NCBI GenBank assembly: GCA_038380795.1
Contig: CM076259.1
Location: forward strand, 96,087,739 to 96,151,738
Length of the DNA: 64,000 nt
Origin: Pyrocephalus nanus
Lineage: Eukaryota > Chordata > Aves > Passeriformes > Tyrannidae
Direction: 5' to 3'
Shown: positions 1 to 7,011 of the stretch, piece by piece
How positions within the stretch are numbered: position 1 is the first letter of the stretch
Layout of the letters: every line of letters starts with the position of its first letter
The notes under the pieces: model-generated
What the model was told of the DNA's origin: nothing
The model's database searches: none
Seen by the model: only the letters and a program-made list of their open reading frames with translations
Made by a program: the position numbers and the translations under genes

Positions 1-69
1 AAGAAGTTTGGGTCTTTTCCTCCTAATCCATCCTCAGCAGAAGACCCTTGTCCCATTTAAACTGGGACA
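1..69 (+). repeat. 3' end (U5) of the 5' LTR, partial
   Basis: This piece is identical to 6396-6464 and ends in GGGACA immediately before the primer-binding site, as a 5' LTR should. The rest of the 5' LTR lies before the window. Full identity over 69 bp fits a fairly recent insertion, but the sample is short. Confidence 0.92.
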
Positions 70-73
70 TTTT

Positions 74-91
74 TGGCGCCCAACGTGGGGC
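74..91 (+). promoter_or_regulatory. Retroviral primer-binding site, tRNA-Lys1,2
   Basis: TGGCGCCCAACGTGGGGC is complementary over 18 bases to the 3' end of tRNA-Lys1,2 and follows the LTR end after a TTTT spacer (70-73). The same primer class is used by foamy viruses and by Mason-Pfizer-type betaretroviruses, while mammalian ERV-L elements were named for a leucine primer. Confidence 0.93.
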
Positions 92-166
92 TTTGAGAGA
101 GGAAAAGTGGAAAAGGAATAACTGCCCTTTTGTGACTTTATACGTGTTTGTGAACCTGTAGGCACC
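92..166 (+). other. Short untranslated leader between PBS and gag
   Basis: About 75 bases with no ATG separate the primer-binding site from the gag start. A purine-rich stretch lies at its beginning (roughly 92-119), and packaging signals would be expected here. No splice donor can be named with confidence. Confidence 0.6.
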
Positions 167-1954
167 ATGAAGTCTAAGCTCGCTGCTTTTCTGTGGTATA
201 TAATTATGCCAAAATCTATGTCTCACCTGTCGATGTTTTTCAGCTCAGACACTATGACCCTCATTGTAATAAGTATGTTTGAGATCTCGCACTGGTTTCA
301 TGACATAGCAAACTCAGCACCTGTTATTTTCCTTCGGGACATGTTCTCAAGGATATATTACTGCTCTAGCCTGCACTGTCTCCTTTGGGGTTTTAAGGAT
401 AATGGCACCTATCCCTATGGAGAAACACAGGGAGGTATATTTACCCAACCCTTCCTACATTTTCTCTTTGGTTCTAATACAACGGCCTCTGAGACATTTA
501 AACTCTCTTTAGATGTAAGAGACGTTTTCCTTTTGGGGTTTTTCGTGCAAGCTTGTGCCACGGTGTCATATCTAACATTTGTAGTTAGGCCCAGGATTAA
601 CCAGGCACGGGCACAGAAGCCAGCCCCAGGGGTGGGAGACTTCGAATGGCATGGGCCATGGGAAGACTTGAGTAAATTTCTAGAAAGTGGTTCAGTTCCT
701 ACAGCATGGAAGTTCGCTCTCGAAAAACTCCTAGACCCTACACAGATAATAATAGCTGCGAGGGAGAGAAGTCATGGTAAACCCATAGAGAGGCAGGTGG
801 CAGATGCATGTGGGGCTTTAGCCGTTGCCTACAAAAAGGTGCTCGGTATGGTGCAGCCCTCACAGGGAAAAAGAAAAGATGAAAACGAGAGGTCTGATAC
901 AAGGGTGACTCCAGATCAGGCCAGTTCCAAGGAACCAAACAAGTCAATGGAGGTTGCACCTATCCAAAGGAGAAAATATAAGACCAAATCAGCCCGCCCA
1001 GTTGATGATGATGGGGAGGCAGGACCCTCACAGGCAGCCAACCCGGAGCCAGAAATCATCACTGAGTCCTTATCGTATGACAATCTCCGGAAATTACGGG
1101 AAGACGTCATTCGTCAGCCGAATGAGCCCATACTAACCTGGATGATCCGAGTTTGGGATTCCACGGGTGATGCCATAAGCCTTGATGGTGGTGAAGCAAG
1201 GTCCTTGAGGTCTATTGCCCGAGATGTGGGCATTGAAGAGGCATTTGTGAGAGAATCAAAGCCCCTGTCTCTCTGGGCACGGCTGCTGGATGCTGTGAGA
1301 GAGAAGTTCATTCACAAAGAGGCCTTCCAGGCAGACCATCTTACGAAGAGCTGGAATACCATGGAGGAGGGGATCCGACGCCTGAGGGAAATGGCACTGT
1401 TGGAGGTACTGTTTGGAAGGGATATGCAAGCTAATCACGATCCCGACAAGGTTAGATGTACACCATACATGTGGTGGACCCTCATACGTATGGGGCCATC
1501 TGCACACATCAGTTACCTGACATCATTGGAGGCTGGGGAAAAGAGAGAGCCAGTGGCGTTTATAACAAATAAACTTCGGATGTACAACAGTATGGTCCAA
1601 GAATCACTACAAGCCCGTGTTTCCTCCGTAGAGACCTCGATCAACAACCTCACTACCATAGCTACAAAACTACAAGATCAACAGGAGAAAATCCTAGAAA
1701 AGATGGAGAAGAACAGCTCCCAGGTGGCACCAGTGAGAACCAGGCGCCCCCCAGCCAGAGAGGGGAGACAGGCCTCACGAACCGAGCTGTGGTATTTCCT
1801 AGCTGGCTCTGGAGAAGACATGGGACAGTGGGACAAGAAACCCACCCATGCCTTGGCAGCCCGAGTACAAGAGTTGAAGGACCAGAGAAAAACAACGTCC
1901 GTGAAAGTGAGTGCAGTGCCGGTATCCCGTGGGCAGGGATCTGACCCGCTATAA
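167..1954 (+). CDS. gag: Gag polyprotein, ERV-L/Fv1-like, with N-terminal membrane-type domain
   Basis: An open frame of 595 codons starts at the first ATG after the primer-binding site, in good context (GCACCATGA), and ends with TAA at 1952-1954. Residues 1-14 are hydrophobic and signal-like, and further hydrophobic patches lie near 22-40. An N-glycosylation sequon (NTT) is at 104-106, and a strong membrane segment at about 119-140 is followed by RPR. Residues 230-300 are polar and basic, with RRKYKTK at 268-274. The capsid-like part is about 318-460 (WMIRVWDSTG; SWNTMEEGIRRLREM), which resembles ERV-L Gag and the ERV-L-derived Fv1. A probable coiled coil covers 479-516. No CCHC zinc knuckle is visible. 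An uninterrupted frame of this length, against a broken pol, suggests recent insertion or slow decay. The membrane topology is inference. Confidence 0.88.
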   Translation: MKSKLAAFLWYIIMPKSMSHLSMFFSSDTMTLIVISMFEISHWFHDIANSAPVIFLRDMFSRIYYCSSLHCLLWGFKDNGTYPYGETQGGIFTQPFLHFLFGSNTTASETFKLSLDVRDVFLLGFFVQACATVSYLTFVVRPRINQARAQKPAPGVGDFEWHGPWEDLSKFLESGSVPTAWKFALEKLLDPTQIIIAARERSHGKPIERQVADACGALAVAYKKVLGMVQPSQGKRKDENERSDTRVTPDQASSKEPNKSMEVAPIQRRKYKTKSARPVDDDGEAGPSQAANPEPEIITESLSYDNLRKLREDVIRQPNEPILTWMIRVWDSTGDAISLDGGEARSLRSIARDVGIEEAFVRESKPLSLWARLLDAVREKFIHKEAFQADHLTKSWNTMEEGIRRLREMALLEVLFGRDMQANHDPDKVRCTPYMWWTLIRMGPSAHISYLTSLEAGEKREPVAFITNKLRMYNSMVQESLQARVSSVETSINNLTTIATKLQDQQEKILEKMEKNSSQVAPVRTRRPPAREGRQASRTELWYFLAGSGEDMGQWDKKPTHALAARVQELKDQRKTTSVKVSAVPVSRGQGSDPL

Positions 1955-2017
1955 GGTACCTCCCACCGGTATTTGCAGACGGAAAACTGTGACGAGCAAG
2001 ACAGAGACCAGTATTAG

Positions 2018-2122
2018 AGGGGCCCTGCCTCTAGCCAGGTAGAGGCACGGGACAACCGTGTCTATTGGACGGTGTGGATCCGATGGCCTGGCACATCAGA
2101 CCCACAAGAATATAAGGCTTAG
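2018..2122 (+). pseudogene. Linker open segment between gag and protease, bounded by TAG codons
   Basis: This segment stays in the gag frame between TAG at 2015-2017 and TAG at 2120-2122. The second TAG falls immediately before the protease VDTGA motif. It probably encodes the N-terminal part of the protease or a Gag-protease linker, now isolated by stops. Nothing else is recognisable in it. Confidence 0.6.
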
Positions 2123-2467
2123 GTTGACACTGGCGCTCAATGCACGTTAATGCCCTCAGGACATGTGGGACCAGAGGCTATTTCCATTTCTGGGGTGACC
2201 GGAGGGTCACAGCAGTTGACCGTGTTGGAAGCTGAAGTGAGCTTGACCGGGAAGGAGTGGCAGAAACACCCCATTGTGACTGGTCCAGATGCCCCATGTA
2301 TCCTGGGCATTGACTACCTTAGGAATGGGTATTTCAAAGACCCCAAGGGACATAGGTGGGCTTTCGGGATAGCTGCTGTAGAGACAGAAGTGGCTAAGCA
2401 GTTGAATTCACTACCTGGCCTCTCGGAGAACCCTTCTGCTGTGGGACTGTTGAAAGTTGAGGAATAG
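2123..2467 (+). CDS. pro: Retroviral aspartic protease domain, flanked by in-frame stops
   Basis: Reading from 2123 gives VDTGAQCTLMPSG, the retropepsin active-site loop with the catalytic Asp at 2126-2128. About 50 codons later comes the hydrophobic ILGIDYLRNG stretch typical of the protease C-terminal half. The first ATG in this segment (2150) lies after the active site, so translation from it would miss the catalytic residue. The protein is therefore expected only by readthrough of the upstream stops, or not at all. The frame is the same as gag and RT. It ends with TAG at 2465-2467, directly before RT. The family is clear. Whether the stops are ancestral readthrough sites or later mutations is unresolved. 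Confidence 0.83.
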   Translation, partial: VDTGAQCTLMPSGHVGPEAISISGVTGGSQQLTVLEAEVSLTGKEWQKHPIVTGPDAPCILGIDYLRNGYFKDPKGHRWAFGIAAVETEVAKQLNSLPGLSENPSAVGLLKVEE

Positions 2468-4168
2468 CGAGTGCCAATTGCCACTACAATAGTGCACCGT
2501 CGGCAGTACCGAACGAACCGAGACTCTGTGATCCCCATCCATAAGATGATCCGTGAGCTGGAAAGTCAAGGAGTGATCAGCAGGATCCACTCCCCCTTCA
2601 ACAGCCCCATCTGGCCTGTGCGTAAGTCTGACGGAGAATGGAGATTGACTGTGGACTATCGTGGCCTGAATGAAGCCACCCCGCCACTGAGTGCCGCTGT
2701 TCCAGACATGTTGGAGCTCCAGTACGAGCTGGAGTCTAAAGCAGCGAGGTGGTACGCCACTATTGACATCGCGAATGCGTTCTTCTCCATTCCCTTGGCG
2801 GCAGAGTGCAGGCCGCAGTTTGCTTTCACGTGGAGGGGCGTGCAGTACACGTGGAACCGACTGCCCCAGGGGTGGAAACACAGCCCCACCATCTGCCACG
2901 GATTGATCCAGGCTACGCTAGAGAAAGGTGAAGCTCCAGAACACCTTCAGTACATTGATGACATCATTGTATGGGGGGACACAGCAGAAGAGGTCTCTGA
3001 GAAAGGAAAGAAGATCATACAGATTCTCCTGGACGCTGGGTTGGCCATCAAAAAAAGTAAAGTCAAGGGACCTGCCCGAGAGATCCAGTTCCTGGGAGTA
3101 AAGTGGCAAGATGGACGTCGTCAGATCCCGACTGAAGTCATCGATAAAATCACAGCAATGGCCCCCCCAACTAGCAAGAAAGAAACCCAAGCTTTCCTGG
3201 GTGCCATAGGTTTTTGGAGGATGCATATCCCCGAGTACAGCCAGATCGTAAGCCCTCTCTATCTGGTAACCCGAAAGAAGAATGATTTCCAGTGGGGTCC
3301 TGAACAACAGCAAGCATTTGAACAGATTAAACAGGAGATTGCCCATGCTGTAGCCCTTGGGCCAGTCAGGACAGGACCAGATTTGAAGAATGTGCTCTAC
3401 TCTGCATCTGGGGATAAGGGCCTCTCCTGGAGCCTCTGGCAGAAGGTGCCTGGTAAGACCCGAGGCCGCCCACTTGGATTCTGGAGCCGAAGCTACAGAG
3501 GGTCGGAAGCCAATTACACTCCAACAGAAAAGGAGATCCTAGCAGCTTATGAGGGAGTACAAGCTGCCTCAGAGGTGATTGGCACAGAAGAACAGCTCCT
3601 CCTGGCACCTCGGCTACCGGTATTGAGTTGGATGTTCAAAGGGAAGACGCCCTCTACGCATCATGCCACTGATGCCACCTGGAGCAAATGGATCGCCCTG
3701 ATCACACAGCGCGCCCGCATTGGAAACCCAAATCGCCCTGGGATCCTAGAGATCATCACGAACTGGCCGGAAGGTGAGAATTTTAGTCTAGCAGAAGAAG
3801 AAGAAGGGGAGCAAGTGGTACGGGCAGAGGAAGCCCCAGCATACAACCAACTATCAGAAGAAGACATACGCTATGCACTCTTTACTGATGGTTCCTGCCG
3901 TATTGTAGGAATGAAACGTAAATGGAAAGCAGTTGTATGGAGTCCCACACGACAAGTTGCAGAAGCTATAGAAGGAGAGGGTGAATCAAGCCAATTCGCA
4001 GAACTCAAAGCCGTCCAGCTGGCATTGGACATTGCTGAACGAGAGAAGTGGCTGAAACTTTACCTTTACACAGACTCATGGATGGTGGCCAATGCCCTGT
4101 GGGGGTGGTTGGACAGATGGAAGAAGACCAATTGGAAACGTAGGGGAAAAACCCATCTGGGCCGCTGA
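2468..4168 (+). CDS. pol: Reverse transcriptase and RNase H (pol, first open segment)
   Basis: A long open stretch in the gag/pro frame begins directly after TAG 2465-2467. Numbering from the GTG codon at 2471, the RT palm has WPVRKSDGEWRLTVDYRGLN at 48-67, the first catalytic Asp at 99 (TIDIANAF), LPQGW at 131-135 and the polymerase motif YIDD at 161-164, so all three catalytic Asp are kept. RNase H follows, with Asp 473 (FTDGS), Glu 511 (FAELKA) and Asp 535 (YTDSW). A one-base indel in the GGGGAAAAA run at 4143-4151 throws the frame out, so the segment ends at a spurious TGA at 4166-4168. The rest of RNase H continues in another frame from about 4149. No native start codon is present, since this is part of a polyprotein. 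Confidence 0.92.
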   Translation, partial: RVPIATTIVHRRQYRTNRDSVIPIHKMIRELESQGVISRIHSPFNSPIWPVRKSDGEWRLTVDYRGLNEATPPLSAAVPDMLELQYELESKAARWYATIDIANAFFSIPLAAECRPQFAFTWRGVQYTWNRLPQGWKHSPTICHGLIQATLEKGEAPEHLQYIDDIIVWGDTAEEVSEKGKKIIQILLDAGLAIKKSKVKGPAREIQFLGVKWQDGRRQIPTEVIDKITAMAPPTSKKETQAFLGAIGFWRMHIPEYSQIVSPLYLVTRKKNDFQWGPEQQQAFEQIKQEIAHAVALGPVRTGPDLKNVLYSASGDKGLSWSLWQKVPGKTRGRPLGFWSRSYRGSEANYTPTEKEILAAYEGVQAASEVIGTEEQLLLAPRLPVLSWMFKGKTPSTHHATDATWSKWIALITQRARIGNPNRPGILEIITNWPEGENFSLAEEEEGEQVVRAEEAPAYNQLSEEDIRYALFTDGSCRIVGMKRKWKAVVWSPTRQVAEAIEGEGESSQFAELKAVQLALDIAEREKWLKLYLYTDSWMVANALWGWLDRWKKTNWKRRGKTHLGR

Positions 4169-4546
4169 TATATGGCAAAACATTGCTACCCGGGTAGAGA
4201 AACTGATTGTGAGAGTCCGCCACGTAGACGCCCACCTGCCCAAAAATCGAGCCAATGAAGAACATCGCAACAATGCACAGGCAGACCGAGCTGCACAAGT
4301 TGAGGTGTTACAGGTGGACCTAGATTGGCAGCACAAAGGCGAACTGTTCTTAGCACGATGGGCCCATGATGCCGCCGGCCATCAGGGCAGAGATGCCACC
4401 TACAGATGGGCACGAGACCGAGGGGTGGATCTAACCATGGATGCTATCTCTCAGGTTATCCATGACTGTGAGACATGCGCTGCCATTAAACAGGCTAAGA
4501 GACTGAAACCCCTGTGGTACGGTGGGCGGTGGGATAAATACAGATA
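4149..4546 (+). pseudogene. pol: RNase H C-terminus and integrase zinc-binding domain (pol, frame-shifted segment)
   Basis: After the indel at 4143-4151 the retroviral coding sequence continues one frame over. It holds the RNase H end (RHVDAHLPK, then QADRAAQ with the fourth catalytic Asp at about 4284-4286). The integrase N-terminal HHCC zinc site follows: His at 4365 and 4380, Cys at 4467 and 4476, spaced H-X4-H-X28-C-X2-C. A second one-base loss near 4541-4547 returns the reading to the original frame. Translation from the ATG at 4092 in this frame gives an unrelated N-terminus, so that ORF start is not meaningful. Confidence 0.85.
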
Positions 4547-5200
4547 TGGGAGGCTTGGCAGGTTGATTATATCACACTGCCACAGACCCGCCAAGGTAAG
4601 CGCTATGTGCTCACCATGGTGGAAGCCACCACTGGATGGCTGGAGACGCATCCGGTGCCCCACGCCACTGCCAGAAGTACCATCCTGGGCCTCGAAAAAC
4701 AGGTCCTGTGGCGGCACGGCACCCCAGAGCGAATTGAGTCAGATAATGGGACACACTTCAAGAATAGTTTAGTTACCACTTGGGCGAAAGAGCATGGCAT
4801 TGAGTGGGTCTATCACATACCATACCATGCAGCAGCTGCCGGGAAGGTTGAACGGTGCAATGGACTGTTGAAGACTGCCCTGAAAGCATTAGGTGGAGGG
4901 ACTTTCAAACACTGGGATCAACACCTAGCAAAGGCTACATGGTTAGTCAACACTAGAGGCTCCGTCAAACGAGCCGGCCCTGCCCAATCAGAGTCCCTTC
5001 ACACTGTAGACGGGGACAAGGTCCCAGTGGTTCACATGAGAAGTATGTTAGGTAAAACAGTTTGGGTTAACCATGCCTCGAGCAAAGGCAAATCCATTCG
5101 TGGAGTTGTCTTTGCCCAAGGACCTGGTTCCACATGGTGGGTGATGCAAGAAGATGGAGAAACCCGGTGCATACCCCAAGGAGATATTATCTTAGGGTAA
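4547..5200 (+). CDS. pol: Integrase catalytic core and C-terminal domain (pol, last open segment)
   Basis: Reading resumes in the gag/pro/RT frame. The DDE triad is complete: Asp at 4565-4567 (WQVDYI), Asp at 4742-4744 (ESDNGTHF) and Glu at 4850-4852 (GKVERCNG), with exactly 35 residues between the last two. The C-terminal region (GKTVWVNHA, then STWWVMQEDGETR) looks like the retroviral integrase DNA-binding domain, and the frame ends at TAA 5198-5200. No dUTPase domain follows, unlike the mammalian ERV-L elements described with one. The segment has no start codon of its own and would be made only as part of Pol. Confidence 0.9.
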   Translation, partial: WEAWQVDYITLPQTRQGKRYVLTMVEATTGWLETHPVPHATARSTILGLEKQVLWRHGTPERIESDNGTHFKNSLVTTWAKEHGIEWVYHIPYHAAAAGKVERCNGLLKTALKALGGGTFKHWDQHLAKATWLVNTRGSVKRAGPAQSESLHTVDGDKVPVVHMRSMLGKTVWVNHASSKGKSIRGVVFAQGPGSTWWVMQEDGETRCIPQGDIILG

Positions 5201-5359
5201 ACAGGCTATAATTGTACCCGTATTTGTACCTATATATTTATGAATGTGTATGTAGTTTAGAATAATGTATGTATGTATGGAGTACAAAAAAAAAAAGGGG
5301 TTCAATTTGATAGATGTATAGTGGCATGGGAATGGGAAGAAAAAATTAGGGGTGGATAA
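5201..5359 (+). other. Retroviral 3' untranslated region with polypurine tract candidates
   Basis: The 160 bases between the integrase stop and the LTR hold no env. Two polypurine candidates are visible: A11G4 at 5286-5300, and the purine-rich stretch at about 5331-5359 (GGGAAGAAAAAATT, then AGGGG) abutting the LTR. The second lies where the plus-strand primer should be. Confidence 0.75.
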
Positions 5360-5495
5360 TGTCATAGTTCTGACTTCAGCAAGGAATTTTTTCTTTCCCT
5401 TCCCCCCTCTCCCCCTGTGTGTGTGTGTGTGTGCTCAGCACACCCATTCAGGTGAAAACAAAAGAACTAGCCGGAGCGCTAATGGCCGAACGTTA

Positions 5496-5509
5496 GTTTC
5501 CTAGCAACG
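5496..5509 (+). promoter_or_regulatory. RFX/X-box-like site in the LTR
   Basis: GTTTCCTAGCAACG contains the CCTAGCAAC half-site typical of RFX-family motifs, placed just before the GC-rich block. A sequence match only. Confidence 0.45.
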
Positions 5510-5511
5510 AA

Positions 5512-5538
5512 GGGGGAGGAGTTGGGGGGGAGCTAGGG
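5512..5538 (+). other. G-quadruplex candidate in LTR
   Basis: G runs at 5512-5516, 5524-5530 (which can supply two triplets) and 5536-5538 satisfy the simple four-triplet rule on the + strand. They lie in the GC-rich part of the LTR. Confidence 0.5.
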
Positions 5539-5936
5539 TGTGTTGCTGGAAAGAGGTAGGTGGGGGAGGAGTCGGCTGGGTCGCGCGGAGGAGGAGAGGC
5601 CGCTGTGAGAGGCAGACACGCTGGTTCTTTTGGGTTTTTTTTTTGTTGTTTTTCCTGTCGGAGGGAAGTTTTGGTTTTTTTGGCTGCTGCTGTTTTTTTC
5701 CCAGCTATTCCTGCTCGCCAGGGCCCCCCCGGAGTTCGTGAGTTTTTCTTCCATTGAGAGAACTTTCTGTGTTATCGGTGTTGTTCTTTTTTCGCTTCCC
5801 CCTTCCTCTTCACACCCCCCCCCCCCTTTTCCTCGGGAAGAGGAATCAAGTTTTTTTTGTTGTTTTTTCTCCGATATACCTTGGGGGGTGTTGTTTTTTT
5901 TTTCCCCATCCCATGTGGCAGTGACCAGGGATCCCA

Positions 5937-6150
5937 CAGCGCTGCCTGGTGACAGGCACTGGATGTTACAAGCTCTGCTCCTGTAGTGATCCAACAGCGC
6001 CACCTGGTGACTACCATAGGACACTACAGGTTCTGCACTTCCAACGACCCAACAGCGCCACCTGGTGAATGGTACAGGACATTACAAGTTTTACATCTCC
6101 AGTGACCCGACGGCACCCCCTGCTGACTGTGGTTGGAACTACACCAAAGG
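5937..6150 (-). repeat. 58-bp tandem array with CTCF-like cores inside the LTR
   Basis: Four cores start at 5937, 5995, 6053 and 6111, exactly 58 bases apart. Copies 2 and 3 share CAGCGCCACCTGGTG without mismatch, copy 1 is CAGCGCTGCCTGGTG, and copy 4 is diverged (11 of 15). On the minus strand the core reads CACCAGGTGGCGCTG, close to the vertebrate CTCF consensus. Sequence between cores (ACTACA, GGACATTACA-like) is also repeated. Binding is inferred from the motif only. Confidence 0.8.
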
Positions 6151-6166
6151 GTGCTAAAAATTGAAC

Positions 6167-6175
6167 TATTTAAAT
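6167..6175 (+). promoter_or_regulatory. TATA-like box of the LTR
   Basis: TATTTAAAT lies 123 bases before the poly(A) signal, a spacing that would give an R region of about 100-130 bases. Confidence 0.45.
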
Positions 6176-6297
6176 TTTCCTTTTGCCGGGCTATCGGTTT
6201 TGTTCTTGAAGGGGATTATTGGTGGGTATAGTAGTATTGCTTGGTTGTTTACTTGGGTTTTTTTTTTTGTGTCCTTGTTAATACAAACATACCTTTT

Positions 6298-6303
6298 AAT
6301 AAA
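6298..6303 (+). terminator. LTR polyadenylation signal
   Basis: AATAAA is followed within 35 bases by T-rich sequence (GTTATTTTGTTTT). This is the only canonical signal in the LTR. Confidence 0.7.
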
Positions 6304-6464
6304 GGGCTGTTATTTTGTTTTCCCTTTTCCATAATTTGTGGGTTTTTTTCCCTTCAATCAAAGCCTCTTGGTTTTGGATTAATAATTGCTTAGAAAAGAA
6401 GTTTGGGTCTTTTCCTCCTAATCCATCCTCAGCAGAAGACCCTTGTCCCATTTAAACTGGGACA

Positions 6465-6496
6465 GGGATCAACTCAAGATTTTCTATGATTCTATG
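6465..6496 (+). repeat. CR1 LINE 3' tail flanking the provirus
   Basis: Directly after the LTR comes CAACTCAAGATTTTCTATG and a second TTCTATG, matching the terminal part of CR1 (compare 53797-53818). The provirus thus seems to have inserted in the last bases of a CR1 copy whose body lies before the window. Confidence 0.7.
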
Positions 6497-6994
6497 GTTT
6501 CATAACATAACTTTGAGAAAATTTACATTTTATCATGTTTAGTTTAAAGAATGTGCAGAAATAACATTTTATTGATATTTTTAAATGTGGTTGATTTTGC
6601 AGTCCAAAAATTACTGGTTGTCTTATCTATAAGCTTTCTTAATTAGCCTGTAAATAACACTTTAATAACGGTAATCTAATTTAAAATTACATTTTTAAAC
6701 AGTTAACAAAAGACACAACATTATTTTAAGTTACAATATAAAAGCCACTATTACCTATATCCAGGTACAGTAAAGACAGAAGTGTCTAAAGTCTAATAAT
6801 ATCTAAAGTAAAAGGTTCTCTGGACATTACCTGAAGAGTACTGGACTAGACTTTTACACCTGACTAAAGTAAGGATTCACTAGTATAAGGAGTAATAATG
6901 TACTAAGCACAACATATGAAATGAAAATGTTTAGCAGAGCAGCCAATGCATGATTTTGGAAAAAACCCCACGATGTAATGAGGACAGTGGCGGT

Positions 6995-7011
6995 GGGGGG
7001 GTGGGGTGGGG
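6995..7011 (+). other. G-quadruplex candidate
   Basis: Runs of 7, 4 and 4 G separated by single T give a compact quadruplex-capable tract in otherwise AT-rich DNA. Confidence 0.5.

Larger units (their letters stand above)
1..6464 (+). mobile_element. ERV-L-type endogenous retrovirus, env-less, nearly complete provirus
   Basis: Direct evidence is a 69-bp segment at 1-69 repeated without mismatch at 6396-6464, a perfect tRNA-Lys1,2 primer-binding site just after the first copy, and retroviral gag, protease, RT, RNase H and integrase in canonical order between. The RT (YIDD, LPQGW) and the Gag segment with WMIRVWD and a GIRRLRE stretch resemble class III/ERV-L elements and the ERV-L Gag-derived mouse restriction factor Fv1. 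No env follows integrase and no dUTPase is seen. Only the last 69 bp of the 5' LTR are inside the window. Pol carries stops and two indels, so this copy is probably not autonomous, although gag is fully open. Assignment to ERV-L is from motif recognition, not a search. Confidence 0.93.
5360..6464 (+). repeat. 3' LTR of the ERV-L-type provirus
   Basis: The proposed ends TGTC (5360) and GACA (6464) form a small terminal inverted repeat, and the last 69 bp equal the 5' LTR end. A start at 5353 (TGGATAATG) is the alternative. Inside, in order, are a GT run (about 5417-5433), an RFX-like site, a G-rich promoter-like block, T- and C-rich tracts, a 58-bp tandem array, a TATA-like TATTTAAAT (6167-6175) and AATAAA (6298-6303). 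The TSS, R and U5 limits are inferred from the TATA-to-poly(A) layout. Confidence 0.85.

Noticed and set aside
2411..2899. 162-codon minus-strand ORF opposite pol
   Set aside because: It is antisense to well-supported RT sequence, with no recognisable domain, so a shadow ORF.
5533..6024. ORFs on both strands inside the 3' LTR
   Set aside because: Low-complexity T/G- or K/G-rich translations of LTR regulatory sequence, with no domain.
5937..6150. CRISPR-like spacing in the 58-bp array
   Set aside because: The whole unit repeats, with no repeat/unique-spacer structure, and it lies inside a vertebrate retroviral LTR.
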